Shown piece by piece: positions 34,823 to 44,716 of a stretch of DNA of 64,000 nucleotides. Source of the stretch: Massilia mucilaginosa (GTDB lineage Bacteria; Pseudomonadota; Gammaproteobacteria; Burkholderiales; Burkholderiaceae_D); contig NZ_WHJH01000014.1 of NCBI RefSeq assembly GCF_011682145.1, forward strand, positions 62,001 to 126,000, in the 5' to 3' direction. Position 1 is the first letter of the stretch. Each line of letters starts with the position of its first letter. The notes under the pieces were generated by a model. That model ran no database searches and was not told the DNA's origin. It saw nothing but the letters and a program-made list of their open reading frames with translations. The position numbers and the translations under genes are program-made.

Positions 34823-36403
34823 TAATGTGCTGCTGTTGTACGCCGCCACAAAGTCGTCGAAGTTGCCGCTCTGGGTCTGCTCGATGATCGCCTGTTCGGC
34901 CAGCGAGGCGGCCGCCATCTCGTCGAACAGCGCCGCTTCGGCCGGCATCAGCGGGCTGTCGCGGAACGAGGCCGCATGCAGCTCGCTCTGGCGCAGGCCG
35001 AAGGCGGCCGAGGAACCGAGTGCGCGCACCTCGTCCAGCACCCGTGCCGATGGCGTCAGGGCCGGATTGGCGACCTTGGCGCGCTGCGCGGCCAGCGAGG
35101 CCGCGTGCACGCCGTCTTCATTATGCTGGCTGTCGAGCAGTGCCGCCACCGGGGCGATGCGCTCGATCAGTTCATTGGCCCAGGCCTGCAGCGCGATCTC
35201 TTCGCCGTTGCGCGTCAGGGTCAATCCGGGACGGCGGCCTTCCTTCACCGTGCGCGCGAAATTGCGCGCGTGGACCTGGCTTTCCATGTGGTTGATCAGC
35301 GGGCTCTCGTCGAGCGCGCAGAACAGCAGGAAGGCATCCATGAAGCGGCCCGTCTCGACGCTGATGCCGATCGCCTCGAACGGATCGACATCGAGGCAGC
35401 GCACTTCGATGTACTGCACGCCGCGCTTGCACAGCGCCTGCACCGGACGCTCGCCGGTGCGGATCACGCGCTTGGGACGAATGGTCGAATAGTATTCGTT
35501 CTCGATCTGCAGCACGTTGGTCGAGAGCTGGATCCATTCGCCATCGCGCTTGGTGCCGAGCGCCTGGTACGGCTTGTACGGGCGGTTGACGGCATCCATC
35601 AGGGTGCTGACGTAGCTTTCGAGCGAGTTCTCGTGCGGCGTCAGGCCCGATTGCGCGTCGTTCTGGTAACCCAGGTCGCTCATGCGCAGGCTGGTCGCAT
35701 ACGGCAGGTACAGGGTGTCGCTTGATAGTTTTTCGAGCTGGTGTTCGCGCCCGCGCAAGAAGCCGGTGGAGAGCGCCGGCGAGGCGCCGAACAGGTACAT
35801 CAGCAGCCAGCTGTAGCGGCGGAAGTTGCGGATCAGGGCGATGTAGCTTTCGGACTGGAAGTCGCGCAGCGCGCTGCGCCGTTCCTGGGCGATGCCTTCG
35901 CTGCTGGAAAACAGCTGGAACATCTGCTCCGGCAGCGAGTAGTTGTAGTGGATGCCGGCGATGCACTGCATCGCCTTACCGTAGCGCAGCGCCAGGCCGC
36001 GCCGGTATACGTGTTTGAGCATGCCGATGTTCGACTTGCCGTACCAGGCGATGTCGATCTCTTCTTCGGCCGGCAGTTCGCACGGCATCGATTCGCTCCA
36101 CAGCATTTCGTCGCCCAGCCTGGTGTAGGCGTAGCGGTGGATGGCGTCGAGCTTGTGCAGGGTGGTGCCGATATCGTTTTCGGCCGGCGTGATGAATTCG
36201 AGCAGGGCTTCGGCGTAGTCGGTGGTGATCTGCGGGTGGGTCAGGGCGGCGCCCAGCGCCTCCGGGTGCGGACTGCGCGCCAGGCGTCCGGCGCGGTCCA
36301 CGCGCAGGGTTTCGCGCTCGATGCCGCGCAGGCCCTGGCCCAGCAGGGCGCGGTGTTCATCATCGTCGAGCAGGGCCAGGCGGCGGGTCAGTTGGTTCGA
36401 CAC
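34811..36403 (-). CDS. gshA: glutamate--cysteine ligase, type I
   Basis: 530-residue first enzyme of glutathione synthesis, joining glutamate and cysteine with ATP. It follows the GshA type 1 pattern: [16 protein letters not shown] near the N-terminus (metal-binding Glu residues), [52 protein letters not shown] in parts, [12 protein letters not shown], and [15 protein letters not shown]. Length is normal. A glutathione synthase gene is not in the window. Four 12-bp repeats overlap its 3' end. Confidence 0.95.
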   Translation of the reverse strand: MSNQLTRRLALLDDDEHRALLGQGLRGIERETLRVDRAGRLARSPHPEALGAALTHPQITTDYAEALLEFITPAENDIGTTLHKLDAIHRYAYTRLGDEMLWSESMPCELPAEEEIDIAWYGKSNIGMLKHVYRRGLALRYGKAMQCIAGIHYNYSLPEQMFQLFSSSEGIAQERRSALRDFQSESYIALIRNFRRYSWLLMYLFGASPALSTGFLRGREHQLEKLSSDTLYLPYATSLRMSDLGYQNDAQSGLTPHENSLESYVSTLMDAVNRPYKPYQALGTKRDGEWIQLSTNVLQIENEYYSTIRPKRVIRTGERPVQALCKRGVQYIEVRCLDVDPFEAIGISVETGRFMDAFLLFCALDESPLINHMESQVHARNFARTVKEGRRPGLTLTRNGEEIALQAWANELIERIAPVAALLDSQHNEDGVHAASLAAQRAKVANPALTPSARVLDEVRALGSSAAFGLRQSELHAASFRDSPLMPAEAALFDEMAAASLAEQAIIEQTQSGNFDDFVAAYNSSTLCGD

Positions 36404-36535
36404 GGTGAATCCTTTCTTGTACTGCCAAATAGGTAAGTGCTGCGAGATTAACCGAAATCCGGCCAGCGCGCCTGAGGTTGGAATTTCCTGCCGGGATGGG
36501 GCGTCGTTTCTTATTTTATACGCAACGCCGTCGTC

Positions 36536-38341
36536 CTAGGACGCCGGTTTTTTGGCCGCCGCGATCCACGCATCGACCTGCTGTTCGAGCAGCGCCAGGG
36601 TCAGCGGACCCTGGTCGAGCACCACGCTGTGAAAGCGCCGGATGTCGAATTTGTCGCCCAGCGCCGCCTGCGCCTTGTCGCGCAGCGCGCGGATTTTCAG
36701 CTGCCCGACCTTGTAGCCGAGCGCCTGCGCCGGCCAGGCGATGTAGCGGTCCACTTCCAGTTCATTGTCGCCCGGCGCGTTGGCGGTGTTGGCGTTCATG
36801 TAGTCGAGCGCCTGCTGGCGCGTCCAGCCCTGGGTGTGGATGCCGGTATCGACCACCAGCCGCACCGCGCGGAACATCTCGGCGTTCAGGTGCCCGAAGG
36901 CCGAAAACGCATCCTTGTAAAACCCCAGCTCTGGGCCGAGCGTCTCGGCGTACAGGGCCCAGCCTTCGCCATACGCGCCGTGCCAGCCGTGGCGGCGGAA
37001 GGCCGGCAGGTCGGCGATGTCGGCCGCGCGCGCCACCTGCAGGTGGTGGCCGGGCAGCGCTTCGTGCAGGGCCAGCGTTTCCATCTCCCACATGGGGCGC
37101 GTTTCCATCAGCGAGGTGTTGACCACGAACGCCGCCGGACGGTCGGCGCTGCCGGCTTCGTACCAGGCCGCGCCCAGTTTGTCGGTGCCGGCGCCGGTGG
37201 CCGCCTTGACCAGCACTTCCTGCGTGGGCGCGGCCGCGAACAGCTTCGGCACGGCCGCGCTGGCGCGCGTGATGATGCGCCGGTAGCGCGCCAGCAGCGA
37301 GTCGCCGCTGGTGTAGAACAGGCGCGGATCGGACTTGGCGAAGACGATGAACTGGGCGAAGCTGCCGCTAAAACCGGTGCGCGCGATGGCCGCCGTCATC
37401 TCGCCGCGCAGGCGCGCCACTTCCCTGATGCCGAGCGCGTGGATGGCGGCCGGCGCCATTTCGATGGTGGTCTGGCGCGTCACCGCCAGCAGGTAGTAAT
37501 CGAGCCCGGAGGGCAGCGCGCTGGCCGCGATCGACTCGCGCGCCACCGGCACGTATTCGCTGCGCAGGAAGTCTTCCAGCTCCTGCAGCGCCGGCGCCAC
37601 GCGGTTGCGCAACGCCACCGGACCGGCCAGCGCGAGGGCGTCGCGCACCGGCTTGTCGATGCTGGCCGGAATCTGGCGGAACGGCTGGCCGAGCGGACCG
37701 TCGACCGCGTTTTCGCGCAGCTGCTTGAGCAGCGGCGGCACCGCGCGCACGGTCACCCTGGGCGCCACCCAGCCGCTGCGCATGCCTTCGCGCAGCTGTT
37801 CGATCAGGCCCGTGACGTGGGCCGGCACCGCGTCCAGGCGCGCCAGGTAATTGCGGTAGTCGCTCTCGGTGGCGAACGGCATCTGCGCGGCCAGTTGCGC
37901 CAGGGTGATGTGGACACCCGCGTAAGCGCTCAGCGGCTGCGCCTGGAACGGGTACAGGGCGGCCGCCTTGACCGCCTGCTCTTTCTCCCACACGAACAGG
38001 TCGTAGGAGAGCTGCTGCTGGGCACTGAGCTTGTCGCGTTCGATCTGCCTGGCCTGGTCGAGCATCTTGCGCTGGTGCGCATTGGCGGCCCGGCTGGCGG
38101 CCAGGGTGGTGTCGCTCAGGGCCGCGTCGTAGCGGTAGTCGCCCACCGAGGTGGCGTATTCGGGCTGGTTTTGCAGGCGCCATTCCCAGTCGCCGTCGAA
38201 CAGCGCGCGCGCCTGCTGGTCCGCGCTCAAGCGTTCGACGGCCGGCCGTTCGGCGGCGGCGCGCTCGGGCACGACGGCTTGCCCCGCGCCGGCGGCCAGC
38301 GGGGCGAGCATCAGGACACAGGTGGCGAACAGTTTGCGCAT
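36536..38341 (-). CDS. DUF885 family putative metallopeptidase, exported
   Basis: 601 residues with an N-terminal Sec signal peptide (ATCVLMLAPLAAGAGQA). The DUF885 signature HEALPGHHLQ (HExxPGHH) gives a metal-binding site resembling zinc peptidases, and AYGEGWALYAETLGPELG is the second conserved block with a Glu likely to complete the site. The C-terminal YIAWPAQALGYKVGQLKI segment is also family-typical. Members are thought to be periplasmic peptidases; the substrate is not known. It is monocistronic. Confidence 0.9.
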   Translation of the reverse strand: MRKLFATCVLMLAPLAAGAGQAVVPERAAAERPAVERLSADQQARALFDGDWEWRLQNQPEYATSVGDYRYDAALSDTTLAASRAANAHQRKMLDQARQIERDKLSAQQQLSYDLFVWEKEQAVKAAALYPFQAQPLSAYAGVHITLAQLAAQMPFATESDYRNYLARLDAVPAHVTGLIEQLREGMRSGWVAPRVTVRAVPPLLKQLRENAVDGPLGQPFRQIPASIDKPVRDALALAGPVALRNRVAPALQELEDFLRSEYVPVARESIAASALPSGLDYYLLAVTRQTTIEMAPAAIHALGIREVARLRGEMTAAIARTGFSGSFAQFIVFAKSDPRLFYTSGDSLLARYRRIITRASAAVPKLFAAAPTQEVLVKAATGAGTDKLGAAWYEAGSADRPAAFVVNTSLMETRPMWEMETLALHEALPGHHLQVARAADIADLPAFRRHGWHGAYGEGWALYAETLGPELGFYKDAFSAFGHLNAEMFRAVRLVVDTGIHTQGWTRQQALDYMNANTANAPGDNELEVDRYIAWPAQALGYKVGQLKIRALRDKAQAALGDKFDIRRFHSVVLDQGPLTLALLEQQVDAWIAAAKKPAS

Positions 38342-38388
38342 CTGGTCATTTTAGCAAAGGGGACGGCGCGCACCTTGCACCGCAGAAC

Positions 38389-39222
38389 TTATGTGGCGGC
38401 GCCGGCCCGTCCGCCGCTGACGCGCTCGATGCCGGCCAGGTCAAGCCAGCTTTGCACCTCGCTGTAGCCGCCGGCCGCCAGCAGGGCGCGTACCTGGGCC
38501 GCCTGGTCGTAGCCGTGCTCCATCAGCAGCCAGCCGGCCGGCGCCAGATGGTGTGGCGCGCCAGCCACAATGGTGCGCAGCGCCGACAGGCCGTCGGCAT
38601 GGTCGGTCAGCGCGCCGGCCGGCTCGAAGCGCAAATCACCCTGGACCAGGTGGACGTCGCCGTCGGCGATGTAGGGGGGATTGGCGACGATCAGGTCGAA
38701 CGATTCGGCGGCGATGGCGCCGAACCAGTCGCTTTGCACGAAGCGCACGGCGGCGCGGTTGGCTTGCGCGTTGGCGCGCGCCACTTCCAGCGCGGCGCCG
38801 CTGACGTCGAGCGCCGTGACGCCGGCGTCGGGCCGGGTGTGCGCCACGGCCACCGCGATGGCGCCGCTGCCGGTGCCCATGTCGAGCATGCGGCCGCGCA
38901 CCGGCAGGCGTGCGAGCGCCAGCTCGACCAGCAGTTCAGTATCGGGACGGGGAATCAGCACCGCCGGGTTGACGGCGAAATCGAGGCCGTAGAATTCGCG
39001 CCGTCCGACGATGTAGGCAATCGGTTCGCCCGCCAGGCGCCGCTCCACCAGGGCCGCCAGCGCGGCCGCTTCAGCGCCCGTGAGCAGCCGTTCCGACTGG
39101 GTGATCAGGCCGATGCGCGTGATGCCGAGCGCATGGCAGGCCAGGATGCGGTTTTCCAGCGGGTCGAGCGGCAGCAGCGACTGCAGCGCGCCGATGCGCT
39201 GGCCGGCGCTCATGGTCCACAT
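38389..39222 (-). CDS. prmC: peptide chain release factor N5-glutamine methyltransferase PrmC (HemK)
   Basis: 277-residue SAM-dependent methyltransferase modifying the Gln of the GGQ motif of release factors. SAM-binding motif MLDMGTGSGAIAVAVA and catalytic NPPY in LIVANPPYIADG are clear; the N-terminal helical substrate domain includes the ALVERRLAGEPIAYIVGRREFYG block with RREFYG typical of PrmC. It lies three genes downstream of hemA and two after prfA, its substrate gene, with dsbB inserted between. The first ATG after the dsbB stop is used; another three codons later is possible. Confidence 0.95.
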   Translation of the reverse strand: MWTMSAGQRIGALQSLLPLDPLENRILACHALGITRIGLITQSERLLTGAEAAALAALVERRLAGEPIAYIVGRREFYGLDFAVNPAVLIPRPDTELLVELALARLPVRGRMLDMGTGSGAIAVAVAHTRPDAGVTALDVSGAALEVARANAQANRAAVRFVQSDWFGAIAAESFDLIVANPPYIADGDVHLVQGDLRFEPAGALTDHADGLSALRTIVAGAPHHLAPAGWLLMEHGYDQAAQVRALLAAGGYSEVQSWLDLAGIERVSGGRAGAAT

Positions 39223-39224
39223 GA

Positions 39225-39698
39225 TCAGCGGTTGCCGCGCCGTACCAGCACGAACAGCAGCGAGGCGCTGATGATGGCGAACCAGAGTGCCGACCATTGC
39301 GGGATCGACAGGCCGAGCAGGGTGTCGACCGCATCTTCGCACAGGCCGTCGGCCTCGAAGATCCAGGGCAGGTAGACCGCGGTCGGGACTTTATTGAGCA
39401 TGGTCTGCATCGGGTCGATCCCGCACGAGAAACCCGGATGGGCCAGCACCCACAGCTGCTTGCCGGCGTAGAACAGGCCCGCCAGCGCACCGGCCAGGCC
39501 GAAGAAGCTCCACAATTTGAACTGCTTGGCCGACGCCGCCGCCAGGCACACCAGCCCGCAGAAGAAATAGGCGTAGCGCTGGATCACGCACAGCGGGCAT
39601 GGCAGCATGTTCTTGTAGTGCTGCAGATACAGTGCCGCGCCAAGCAGGGCGAAGCAGATGGCGGAAAGGGTCATCAGGATCGTGCGGTTGTTGGGCAT
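39225..39698 (-). CDS. dsbB: disulfide bond formation protein B
   Basis: 157-residue inner-membrane protein that reoxidises DsbA and passes electrons to quinone. Four membrane helices; the first periplasmic cysteine pair is CPLC (Cys34, Cys37) in MLPCPLCVIQRYAYF and the second is Cys92 (GFSCGID) and Cys120 (DGLCEDAV). Length is normal. The usual neighbours prfA and prmC flank it, and its stop is 2 bp from the prmC start. Confidence 0.94.
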   Translation of the reverse strand: MPNNRTILMTLSAICFALLGAALYLQHYKNMLPCPLCVIQRYAYFFCGLVCLAAASAKQFKLWSFFGLAGALAGLFYAGKQLWVLAHPGFSCGIDPMQTMLNKVPTAVYLPWIFEADGLCEDAVDTLLGLSIPQWSALWFAIISASLLFVLVRRGNR

Positions 39699-39791
39699 CG
39701 TTTCAAGTCCTAGTAGTGTTTTATATGCGTCTTCACATGCGGCTTGGGTAGGCCGCATTGCACAGTCTACAACGTCCGGCTTATGAATTGT

Positions 39792-40868
39792 TTAATCGCC
39801 AAGGGCCGCCAGCAATTCGGCCTGGTGTTCGGCCGCCAGCGCGTTGGTCAATTCGGTCAGTTCGCCGTCCATGATGAAGTCGAGTTTATACAAGGTCAGG
39901 TTGATGCGGTGGTCCGTCATGCGGCCCTGCGGAAAATTATAGGTGCGAATCCGCTCGCTGCGGTCGCCCGAGCCGATCAGGCTCTTGCGGGTGGCCGCTT
40001 CCTTCGACTGCTGCTCGCGCAGCTGCACGTCCTTGATGCGCGCCGCCAGCACCTTGAGCGCCGAGGCCTTGTTCTTGTGCTGGCTGCGGTCGTCCTGGCA
40101 TTCGACCACGATCCCGGTCGGCAGGTGGGTGATGCGCACCGCCGAATCGGTCTTGTTGATGTGCTGCCCGCCGGCGCCCGAGGCGCGGTAGGTGTCGATG
40201 CGCAGGTCGGCCGGGTTGATGTTGACGTCTTCGACTTCGTCCGCTTCCGGCATCACCGCCACGGTGCAGGCCGAGGTGTGGATGCGGCCCTGGGTTTCGG
40301 TGGCCGGCACGCGCTGCACGCGGTGTCCGCCGGACTCGAACTTGAGCTTGGAGTAGGCGCCGTTGCCGATCAGGCGCACGATCACTTCGCGGTAGCCGCC
40401 CAGGTCCGAGACCGATTCCGAGACCGTCTCGACCTGCCAGCGATTGCGCTCGGCGAAGCGCACGTACATGCGCAGCAGGTCGCCCGCGAACAGGGCCGAC
40501 TCGTCGCCGCCGGTGCCGGCGCGGATTTCGAGGAAGATGTTGCGCTCGTCGTTGACGTCTTTCGGGAGCAGCATCTTTTGCAGGTCCATTTCCAGCTGCG
40601 CCACGCGCGCCTTGCCGGCTTCGATTTCATCCTGCGCGAAGTCCTTCATCTCGGGGTCCGCCAGCATCTCCTGCGCTTCGGCGATATCGTTCTGGGCACT
40701 CTGGTACTCCTTGAACAAGGCCACCAGCGGGCCGATTTCGGCGTGCTCGCGCGTCATCTTGCGGTAGGCGTCCATGTTCGAGGTCGCGCCTTCGCTCATG
40801 AGCAATTCGTCAAGTTCGACAAGACGGTTGGCCAGTTGATCCAGCTTGGCCAGCATCGATGGTTTCAT
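39792..40868 (-). CDS. prfA: peptide chain release factor 1
   Basis: 358-residue RF1, terminating translation at UAG and UAA. The catalytic loop is [15 protein letters not shown] with GGQ, and the stop-codon recognition tripeptide PAT is present in [14 protein letters not shown], which identifies RF1 rather than RF2. It lies 78 bp after hemA in the same direction. The ATG used is [12 protein letters not shown]; the frame extension upstream overlaps the gap without a ribosome binding site. Confidence 0.97.
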   Translation of the reverse strand: MKPSMLAKLDQLANRLVELDELLMSEGATSNMDAYRKMTREHAEIGPLVALFKEYQSAQNDIAEAQEMLADPEMKDFAQDEIEAGKARVAQLEMDLQKMLLPKDVNDERNIFLEIRAGTGGDESALFAGDLLRMYVRFAERNRWQVETVSESVSDLGGYREVIVRLIGNGAYSKLKFESGGHRVQRVPATETQGRIHTSACTVAVMPEADEVEDVNINPADLRIDTYRASGAGGQHINKTDSAVRITHLPTGIVVECQDDRSQHKNKASALKVLAARIKDVQLREQQSKEAATRKSLIGSGDRSERIRTYNFPQGRMTDHRINLTLYKLDFIMDGELTELTNALAAEHQAELLAALGD

Positions 40869-40946
40869 AGGGTGCTCGGGTAAGGTAAGGGGGACTGACA
40901 GGGAACGGCCGCGCACAGGTGGCGCGGCAGGGGACAAGCGGAAGCG

Positions 40947-42221
40947 CTAACGGCGGCCGCGGAACAACTGGGGCAGCAGGGTCGCGAGGCGGGCGCGCTC
41001 GTCGCCCTGGGCGCGGTGCAGCGCCTGCTGCGGGCCGTGCAGGAACTTGGCGGTCAGGCCCTTGGAGAGGGCATCGAGCACGGCGTCGACATCGTCGCCG
41101 CGCGCCAGCATTTTTTTGGCGCGTTCGAGTTCGAACAGGCGCATCGCTTCGCTGTTCTCTTGCAGGTCCTGGATCACCGGCACCATGGCGCGGTCGTCGA
41201 TCCAGTGCATGAACGACTGCACCCGCGTTTCGATGATGGCCTCGGCCTGGGCCACGGCGGCCTGGCGGCTCTCCAGGCCAGTCTGGACCACTTGTCCGAG
41301 GTCGTCGACGGTGTACAGGAACACGTCGTCGAGGCGGCCGACTTCGGGCTCGATATCGCGCGGCACCGCCAGGTCGACCATGAACATCGGTTTGTGGCGG
41401 CGCGTCTTGATCGCGCGCTCGACCAGGCCGAGGCCGATCAGCGGCAGCGAGGACGCGGTGCACGAGATGACGATGTCGAACTGCGCCAGCTGCTCGGGCA
41501 GCGCGGCCAGGCGGATCGCACGGCCGTTGAAGCGGTGCGCCAAGGTTTCGCCGCGCTCCATGGTGCGGTTGGCGATGGTGATGTTTTTCGGGTTCTGGGC
41601 CGCGAAATGCGTGGCACAGAGCTCGATCATTTCGCCGGCGCCGATGAACAGCACGTTCTGGTCGGAGATCTTGTCGAAGATGCGCTGCGACAGGCGCACC
41701 GCGGCGGCGGCCATGGACACGCTGTGGGCGCCGATTTCGGTGGTGCTGCGCACTTCCTTGGCCACCGAAAAACTGCGCTGGAACAGCTGGTGCAGATAGG
41801 TGCCGAGGCCCCCGGCTTCGTCGGCCAGGCGCATCGCGTCTTTCATCTGGCCGAGGATCTGCGGTTCGCCCAGGACCATGGAATCGAGACCCGAGGCGAC
41901 CCGGAATGCATGACGCACGGCGGCATCGTGCGGCAGCATGTACAGATGCGGTCGCAGTTCGGCGAAGTTGAGCTTGTGGTAATCGGCCAGGAAGTGGGCG
42001 CTCGCATCGAGCGGATTGGCGACATCGCTGGCGGCGTACATCTCGGTGCGGTTGCAGGTCGAGAGGATCGCCGCTTCGTCGCCGCCACGGTTGTCGATGC
42101 GGGCAAACCAGCCGCGCGCAGCCTGCACCGCCTGGCCGAGCTGGTCGGGCGCGAGCGCCAGCTGCTCGCGAAGCGAGACCGGTGCGGTGGTGTGGTTGAG
42201 GCCGACGGCGAGCAGTTGCAT
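40947..42221 (-). CDS. hemA: glutamyl-tRNA reductase
   Basis: 424-residue NADPH-dependent enzyme that makes glutamate-1-semialdehyde, the first committed step of C5 haem synthesis. Catalytic Cys56 lies in [28 protein letters not shown] and the NADPH-binding [18 protein letters not shown] are present; a C-terminal dimerisation helix region follows. The N-terminus [19 protein letters not shown] is standard. A candidate small RNA lies upstream on the same strand. Confidence 0.97.
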   Translation of the reverse strand: MQLLAVGLNHTTAPVSLREQLALAPDQLGQAVQAARGWFARIDNRGGDEAAILSTCNRTEMYAASDVANPLDASAHFLADYHKLNFAELRPHLYMLPHDAAVRHAFRVASGLDSMVLGEPQILGQMKDAMRLADEAGGLGTYLHQLFQRSFSVAKEVRSTTEIGAHSVSMAAAAVRLSQRIFDKISDQNVLFIGAGEMIELCATHFAAQNPKNITIANRTMERGETLAHRFNGRAIRLAALPEQLAQFDIVISCTASSLPLIGLGLVERAIKTRRHKPMFMVDLAVPRDIEPEVGRLDDVFLYTVDDLGQVVQTGLESRQAAVAQAEAIIETRVQSFMHWIDDRAMVPVIQDLQENSEAMRLFELERAKKMLARGDDVDAVLDALSKGLTAKFLHGPQQALHRAQGDERARLATLLPQLFRGRR

Positions 42222-42397
42222 GGCTTTACAGTGTACGGATGTGTAGCGCCATTATACCGTGATGCGTCAAGGACCTACTGAAAGGAGGGTTTTTTGGTGC
42301 GGGAGGGCAACGATCGTAGCGAATGAACCGGGACAGCGGAGCCGTGTTGTCGGCGTTCAAAGACCGCTAACTGAACTATTCCCGAGCATGTCGGTCC

Positions 42398-42524
42398 AAA
42401 AATGACAAACCCGCCTGCGGGCGGGTTGGTCGGGAATGTGGGTGACCCCGGGGAGCCGGGGCCACGATCGGACCTAGTGTCATCACCAGTAAGGGTGGCT
42501 GGGAGAGGACATTCCTAGGGCTGC
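42398..42524 (-). ncRNA. candidate structured small RNA upstream of hemA
   Basis: About 127 nt with its own promoter and intrinsic terminator. The transcript would fold with an outer helix GGAAUGU / ACAUUCC (7 bp), an internal hairpin with CCAGCCACC facing GGUGAU, a CCCCGG-CUC-CCGGGG type hairpin, and a terminator stem AACCCGCC-CGCA-GGCGGGTT flanked by a GAC/GTC pair and followed by TTTTT. No good open frame starts inside it. It lacks the 4.5S RNA core (no GGAAGGAAGCAGC type motif) and the tmRNA ends. No known family was recognised. Transcript ends are estimates. Confidence 0.6.
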
Positions 42525-42530
42525 CAGCAA

Positions 42531-42558
42531 ATTATAGCACTCGGTGCTCAAAAATCAA
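42531..42558 (-). promoter_or_regulatory. sigma-70 promoter of the candidate small RNA
   Basis: On the minus strand TTGATT (-35) and a perfect TATAAT (-10) are separated by 16 nt, with transcription expected to start near 42524. It is the most consensus-like -10 I noticed in the window. It overlaps the leader of the divergent Abi-family gene. Confidence 0.65.
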
Positions 42559-42570
42559 GCAGGTGTCAAG

Positions 42571-43215
42571 ATGAAATGGACCGACCTTGAGCGACATTTT
42601 TCGCCTGCCCGGCTGGGCCGTTACCGAGCCTTGTGCGCAGGTGACGACGTCAAGGCCGCATCCGTGTATGTGAACAATATGCTGCTGGCGGGAGCGATGA
42701 TGCCCATGCTGAGTGTGCTGGAAATTGCACTCCGAAACGGTATCCATCGTCGCATGTCCGCGCTGTCTCAACGGCCCGATTGGTGGGAGGCGTTGGCGGG
42801 CGATCCGGCCTTTGCGCGACAGACCAAAGAGGTCACTGGCGCGAAGGAACGGCTGCAACGGCGCGCTGAAGCGGCCACGTCCGACAAGATTATCGCGGAG
42901 TTGACCTTCGGTTTTTGGAGCTCGCTGTTCAATGGCGGCTTTACACCTATCGTATGGAAAGATTTGCGCCTGGTTTTCCCCCGCTGTCCGAAGGCGCAGC
43001 GCAAGCGCAATGCCGTCTCATCGGCGCTGAACCAGATGCGCGACTTGCGCAATCGGGTATTCCACCATGAGCCACTCTTATGGTTGCACCCCGACCTGCT
43101 CGGTTTGCACGCCAGGGGGACCGAAGTGATCGGCTGGATCGATCCTCAACTGGTGTTATGGCTGGCCAGCTACGATCCCCTGCCGGCCACCTGGACCACT
43201 TGCCGGCCGCGTTAG
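42571..43215 (+). CDS. Abi-family protein (abortive infection type, HEPN-like)
   Basis: 214 residues. The family pattern is ERHFSPARLGRYRALC near the start, MLSVLEIALRNGIHRRMS, WW-type segment DWWEAL, FGFWSSLFN and VWKDLRLVFP, then LNQMRDLRNRVFHHEPLL. The last segment has an R-x4-H motif (Arg160 to His165) like the active site of HEPN RNases. Abi_2-type proteins can cause abortive phage infection, but many chromosomal members have no demonstrated role. Single gene, AGGTG before the ATG, divergent from the small RNA promoter. Confidence 0.82.
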   Translation: MKWTDLERHFSPARLGRYRALCAGDDVKAASVYVNNMLLAGAMMPMLSVLEIALRNGIHRRMSALSQRPDWWEALAGDPAFARQTKEVTGAKERLQRRAEAATSDKIIAELTFGFWSSLFNGGFTPIVWKDLRLVFPRCPKAQRKRNAVSSALNQMRDLRNRVFHHEPLLWLHPDLLGLHARGTEVIGWIDPQLVLWLASYDPLPATWTTCRPR

Positions 43216-43247
43216 CGCTGGCAGATGCGGACACGCCACACGCCAGT

Positions 43248-43937
43248 TCACGCCCCCAGCTTTTCCAGCCGGTACCCATAGCTGTACACCGGCACCAGCC
43301 GGAAGCCGTTCTCCGGCCGCAGCTGCAATTTGTTTCTTACACGCGACACATGGGTATCCATGGTGCGCGACGGCACCGCCGTTTCGCGGATCCACACCGC
43401 TTCATGAATATATGCGCGCGACAGCGGCCGGCCGATATTCCGAAAAAACAACAGTGCCAGGTAGAATTCCTTGTGCGTGACCTCGATGACATTGCCATCC
43501 ATCAACAACCGTCCCGGCCGGGTTTCGAAAATATACGGTCCGAACTGCAGTTGTTCGGCCCCGTTCTGGGCCGGATAGGCGCGCCGCAGCAGGGCTTGCA
43601 CGCGCGCCACCAGTTCGCCGCGGCGCAGCGGCTTGACCATGTAATCGTCGGCGCCGGCGCTGATGCCGGCCACGATGTCGTCTTCGGCCGAGCTGCTGGT
43701 AAGGAACATCATGGGGGTGGTGGAGGGCAGCTTTTCCTTGGCGCGGCGCAGCACTTCGGTACCGTTCATGTCGGCCACCTGCCAGTCGAGGATCAGCATG
43801 TCGAAGCTGTCTTTACGTAGCTGTCCAAGCAAGTCCTTACCACTGTCAAACGACTGACAGACGTGTCCAGCGGAGGTCAGCACCTGGCAAATCAGGTCTG
43901 CCTGGCTACGGTCATTGTCTAGGACGGCAATTCTCAT
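43248..43937 (-). CDS. orphan OmpR-type response regulator
   Basis: 229 residues. Receiver with AVLDNDRSQ acidic pocket, phosphoacceptor Asp51 (MLILDWQVADMNG), FLTSSS and DDYMVKPLRR; winged-helix C-terminus (VIEVTHKEFYLALLFFRNIG ... TMDTHVSRVRNKLQLRPENGFRL, in parts). No kinase gene adjoins it. The pocket has D-N-D instead of D-D, within the range seen in active receivers. The partner and targets are unknown. It lies tail-to-tail with the Abi gene (32-bp gap). Confidence 0.9.
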   Translation of the reverse strand: MRIAVLDNDRSQADLICQVLTSAGHVCQSFDSGKDLLGQLRKDSFDMLILDWQVADMNGTEVLRRAKEKLPSTTPMMFLTSSSAEDDIVAGISAGADDYMVKPLRRGELVARVQALLRRAYPAQNGAEQLQFGPYIFETRPGRLLMDGNVIEVTHKEFYLALLFFRNIGRPLSRAYIHEAVWIRETAVPSRTMDTHVSRVRNKLQLRPENGFRLVPVYSYGYRLEKLGA

Positions 43938-44179
43938 GGTGGCGTATGTCGAACGTAAAAACGTGTTGTAGGAAGTGTCCTACTATTACTGAAGAATAGT
44001 TACTCTGAATATAACAGACTTTTACAAAGCAACACTAAATTGGAACACATTAATTTACATCCGGCAACGAACTGGTGTGTCGTACATCGCCTCGTTTCAT
44101 AACACGGTACACTGGAAAAACGCCGATTTCAATCGACATTTTGAGTCTTGACGGAAATTTACATATCGAAAGGAGCACC

Positions 44180-44671
44180 ATGAAAGATGACTTGACAGCG
44201 ATTCCGGGCAATGCGGAAGCAATTTTGCAAGTCCGCGAGGAATGCCGCCGCATGGTGCGCAACCGCGCGGCTGTCTCGGCCGGGGTGTCCGCGCTGCCGG
44301 TGCCCGGGCTGGACGTGATGTCCGACCTGACCATGCTGACCGGAATGGTGAACGACGTCAATGCCGCCTTCGGCCTCACCGCCGAGCAGGTCGAGCATTT
44401 GCAGCCGGCCTACAGGCGCATTGTGTTCGGTGCGGCGGCGGGGCTGGGTGGGATGATGGTCGGCAAGTTGGTCACGCGCCAGCTGGCCGTGCGCTTGCTC
44501 AAGCGCAGCAGCCTCAAGTCGTTTGCCAGGTCGGCCGCGCGCTTCGTGCCGCTGGCCGGCCAGGTGGCCTCGGCGGCGATCGGGTTTGCCGTGTTCCGCA
44601 AGCTCGGCTACGACCATGTGGACGCCTGCGCCACGGTGGCGCAGGAGTTGCTGGCGGCGCGCGCCGGCTAG
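44180..44671 (+). CDS. DUF697-like small membrane-associated protein
   Basis: 163 residues. The N-terminal helix region VREECRRMVRNRAAVSAGVS is followed by ALPVPGLDVMSDLTMLTGMV and a glycine-rich hydrophobic stretch VFGAAAGLGGMMVGKLVTRQ, then RFVPLAGQVASAAIGFAVFR. This is the arrangement of DUF697-type domains, which occur alone or fused to GTPases; a role is not known. A good AAAGGAG precedes the ATG. The gene stands alone between a response regulator and minE; the 242-bp gap upstream is AT-rich and holds its promoter. Confidence 0.68.
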   Translation: MKDDLTAIPGNAEAILQVREECRRMVRNRAAVSAGVSALPVPGLDVMSDLTMLTGMVNDVNAAFGLTAEQVEHLQPAYRRIVFGAAAGLGGMMVGKLVTRQLAVRLLKRSSLKSFARSAARFVPLAGQVASAAIGFAVFRKLGYDHVDACATVAQELLAARAG

Positions 44672-44716
44672 CCGTGGTGCCCTGGCATGCCGAAGCGGCG
44701 CGCTGGGGCGCTCGCA

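Noticed and set aside
42398-42524. Candidate RNA as 4.5S (SRP) RNA, 6S RNA or tmRNA
   Set aside because: The conserved SRP core and the tmRNA acceptor ends are absent, and the length and fold do not match 6S RNA.
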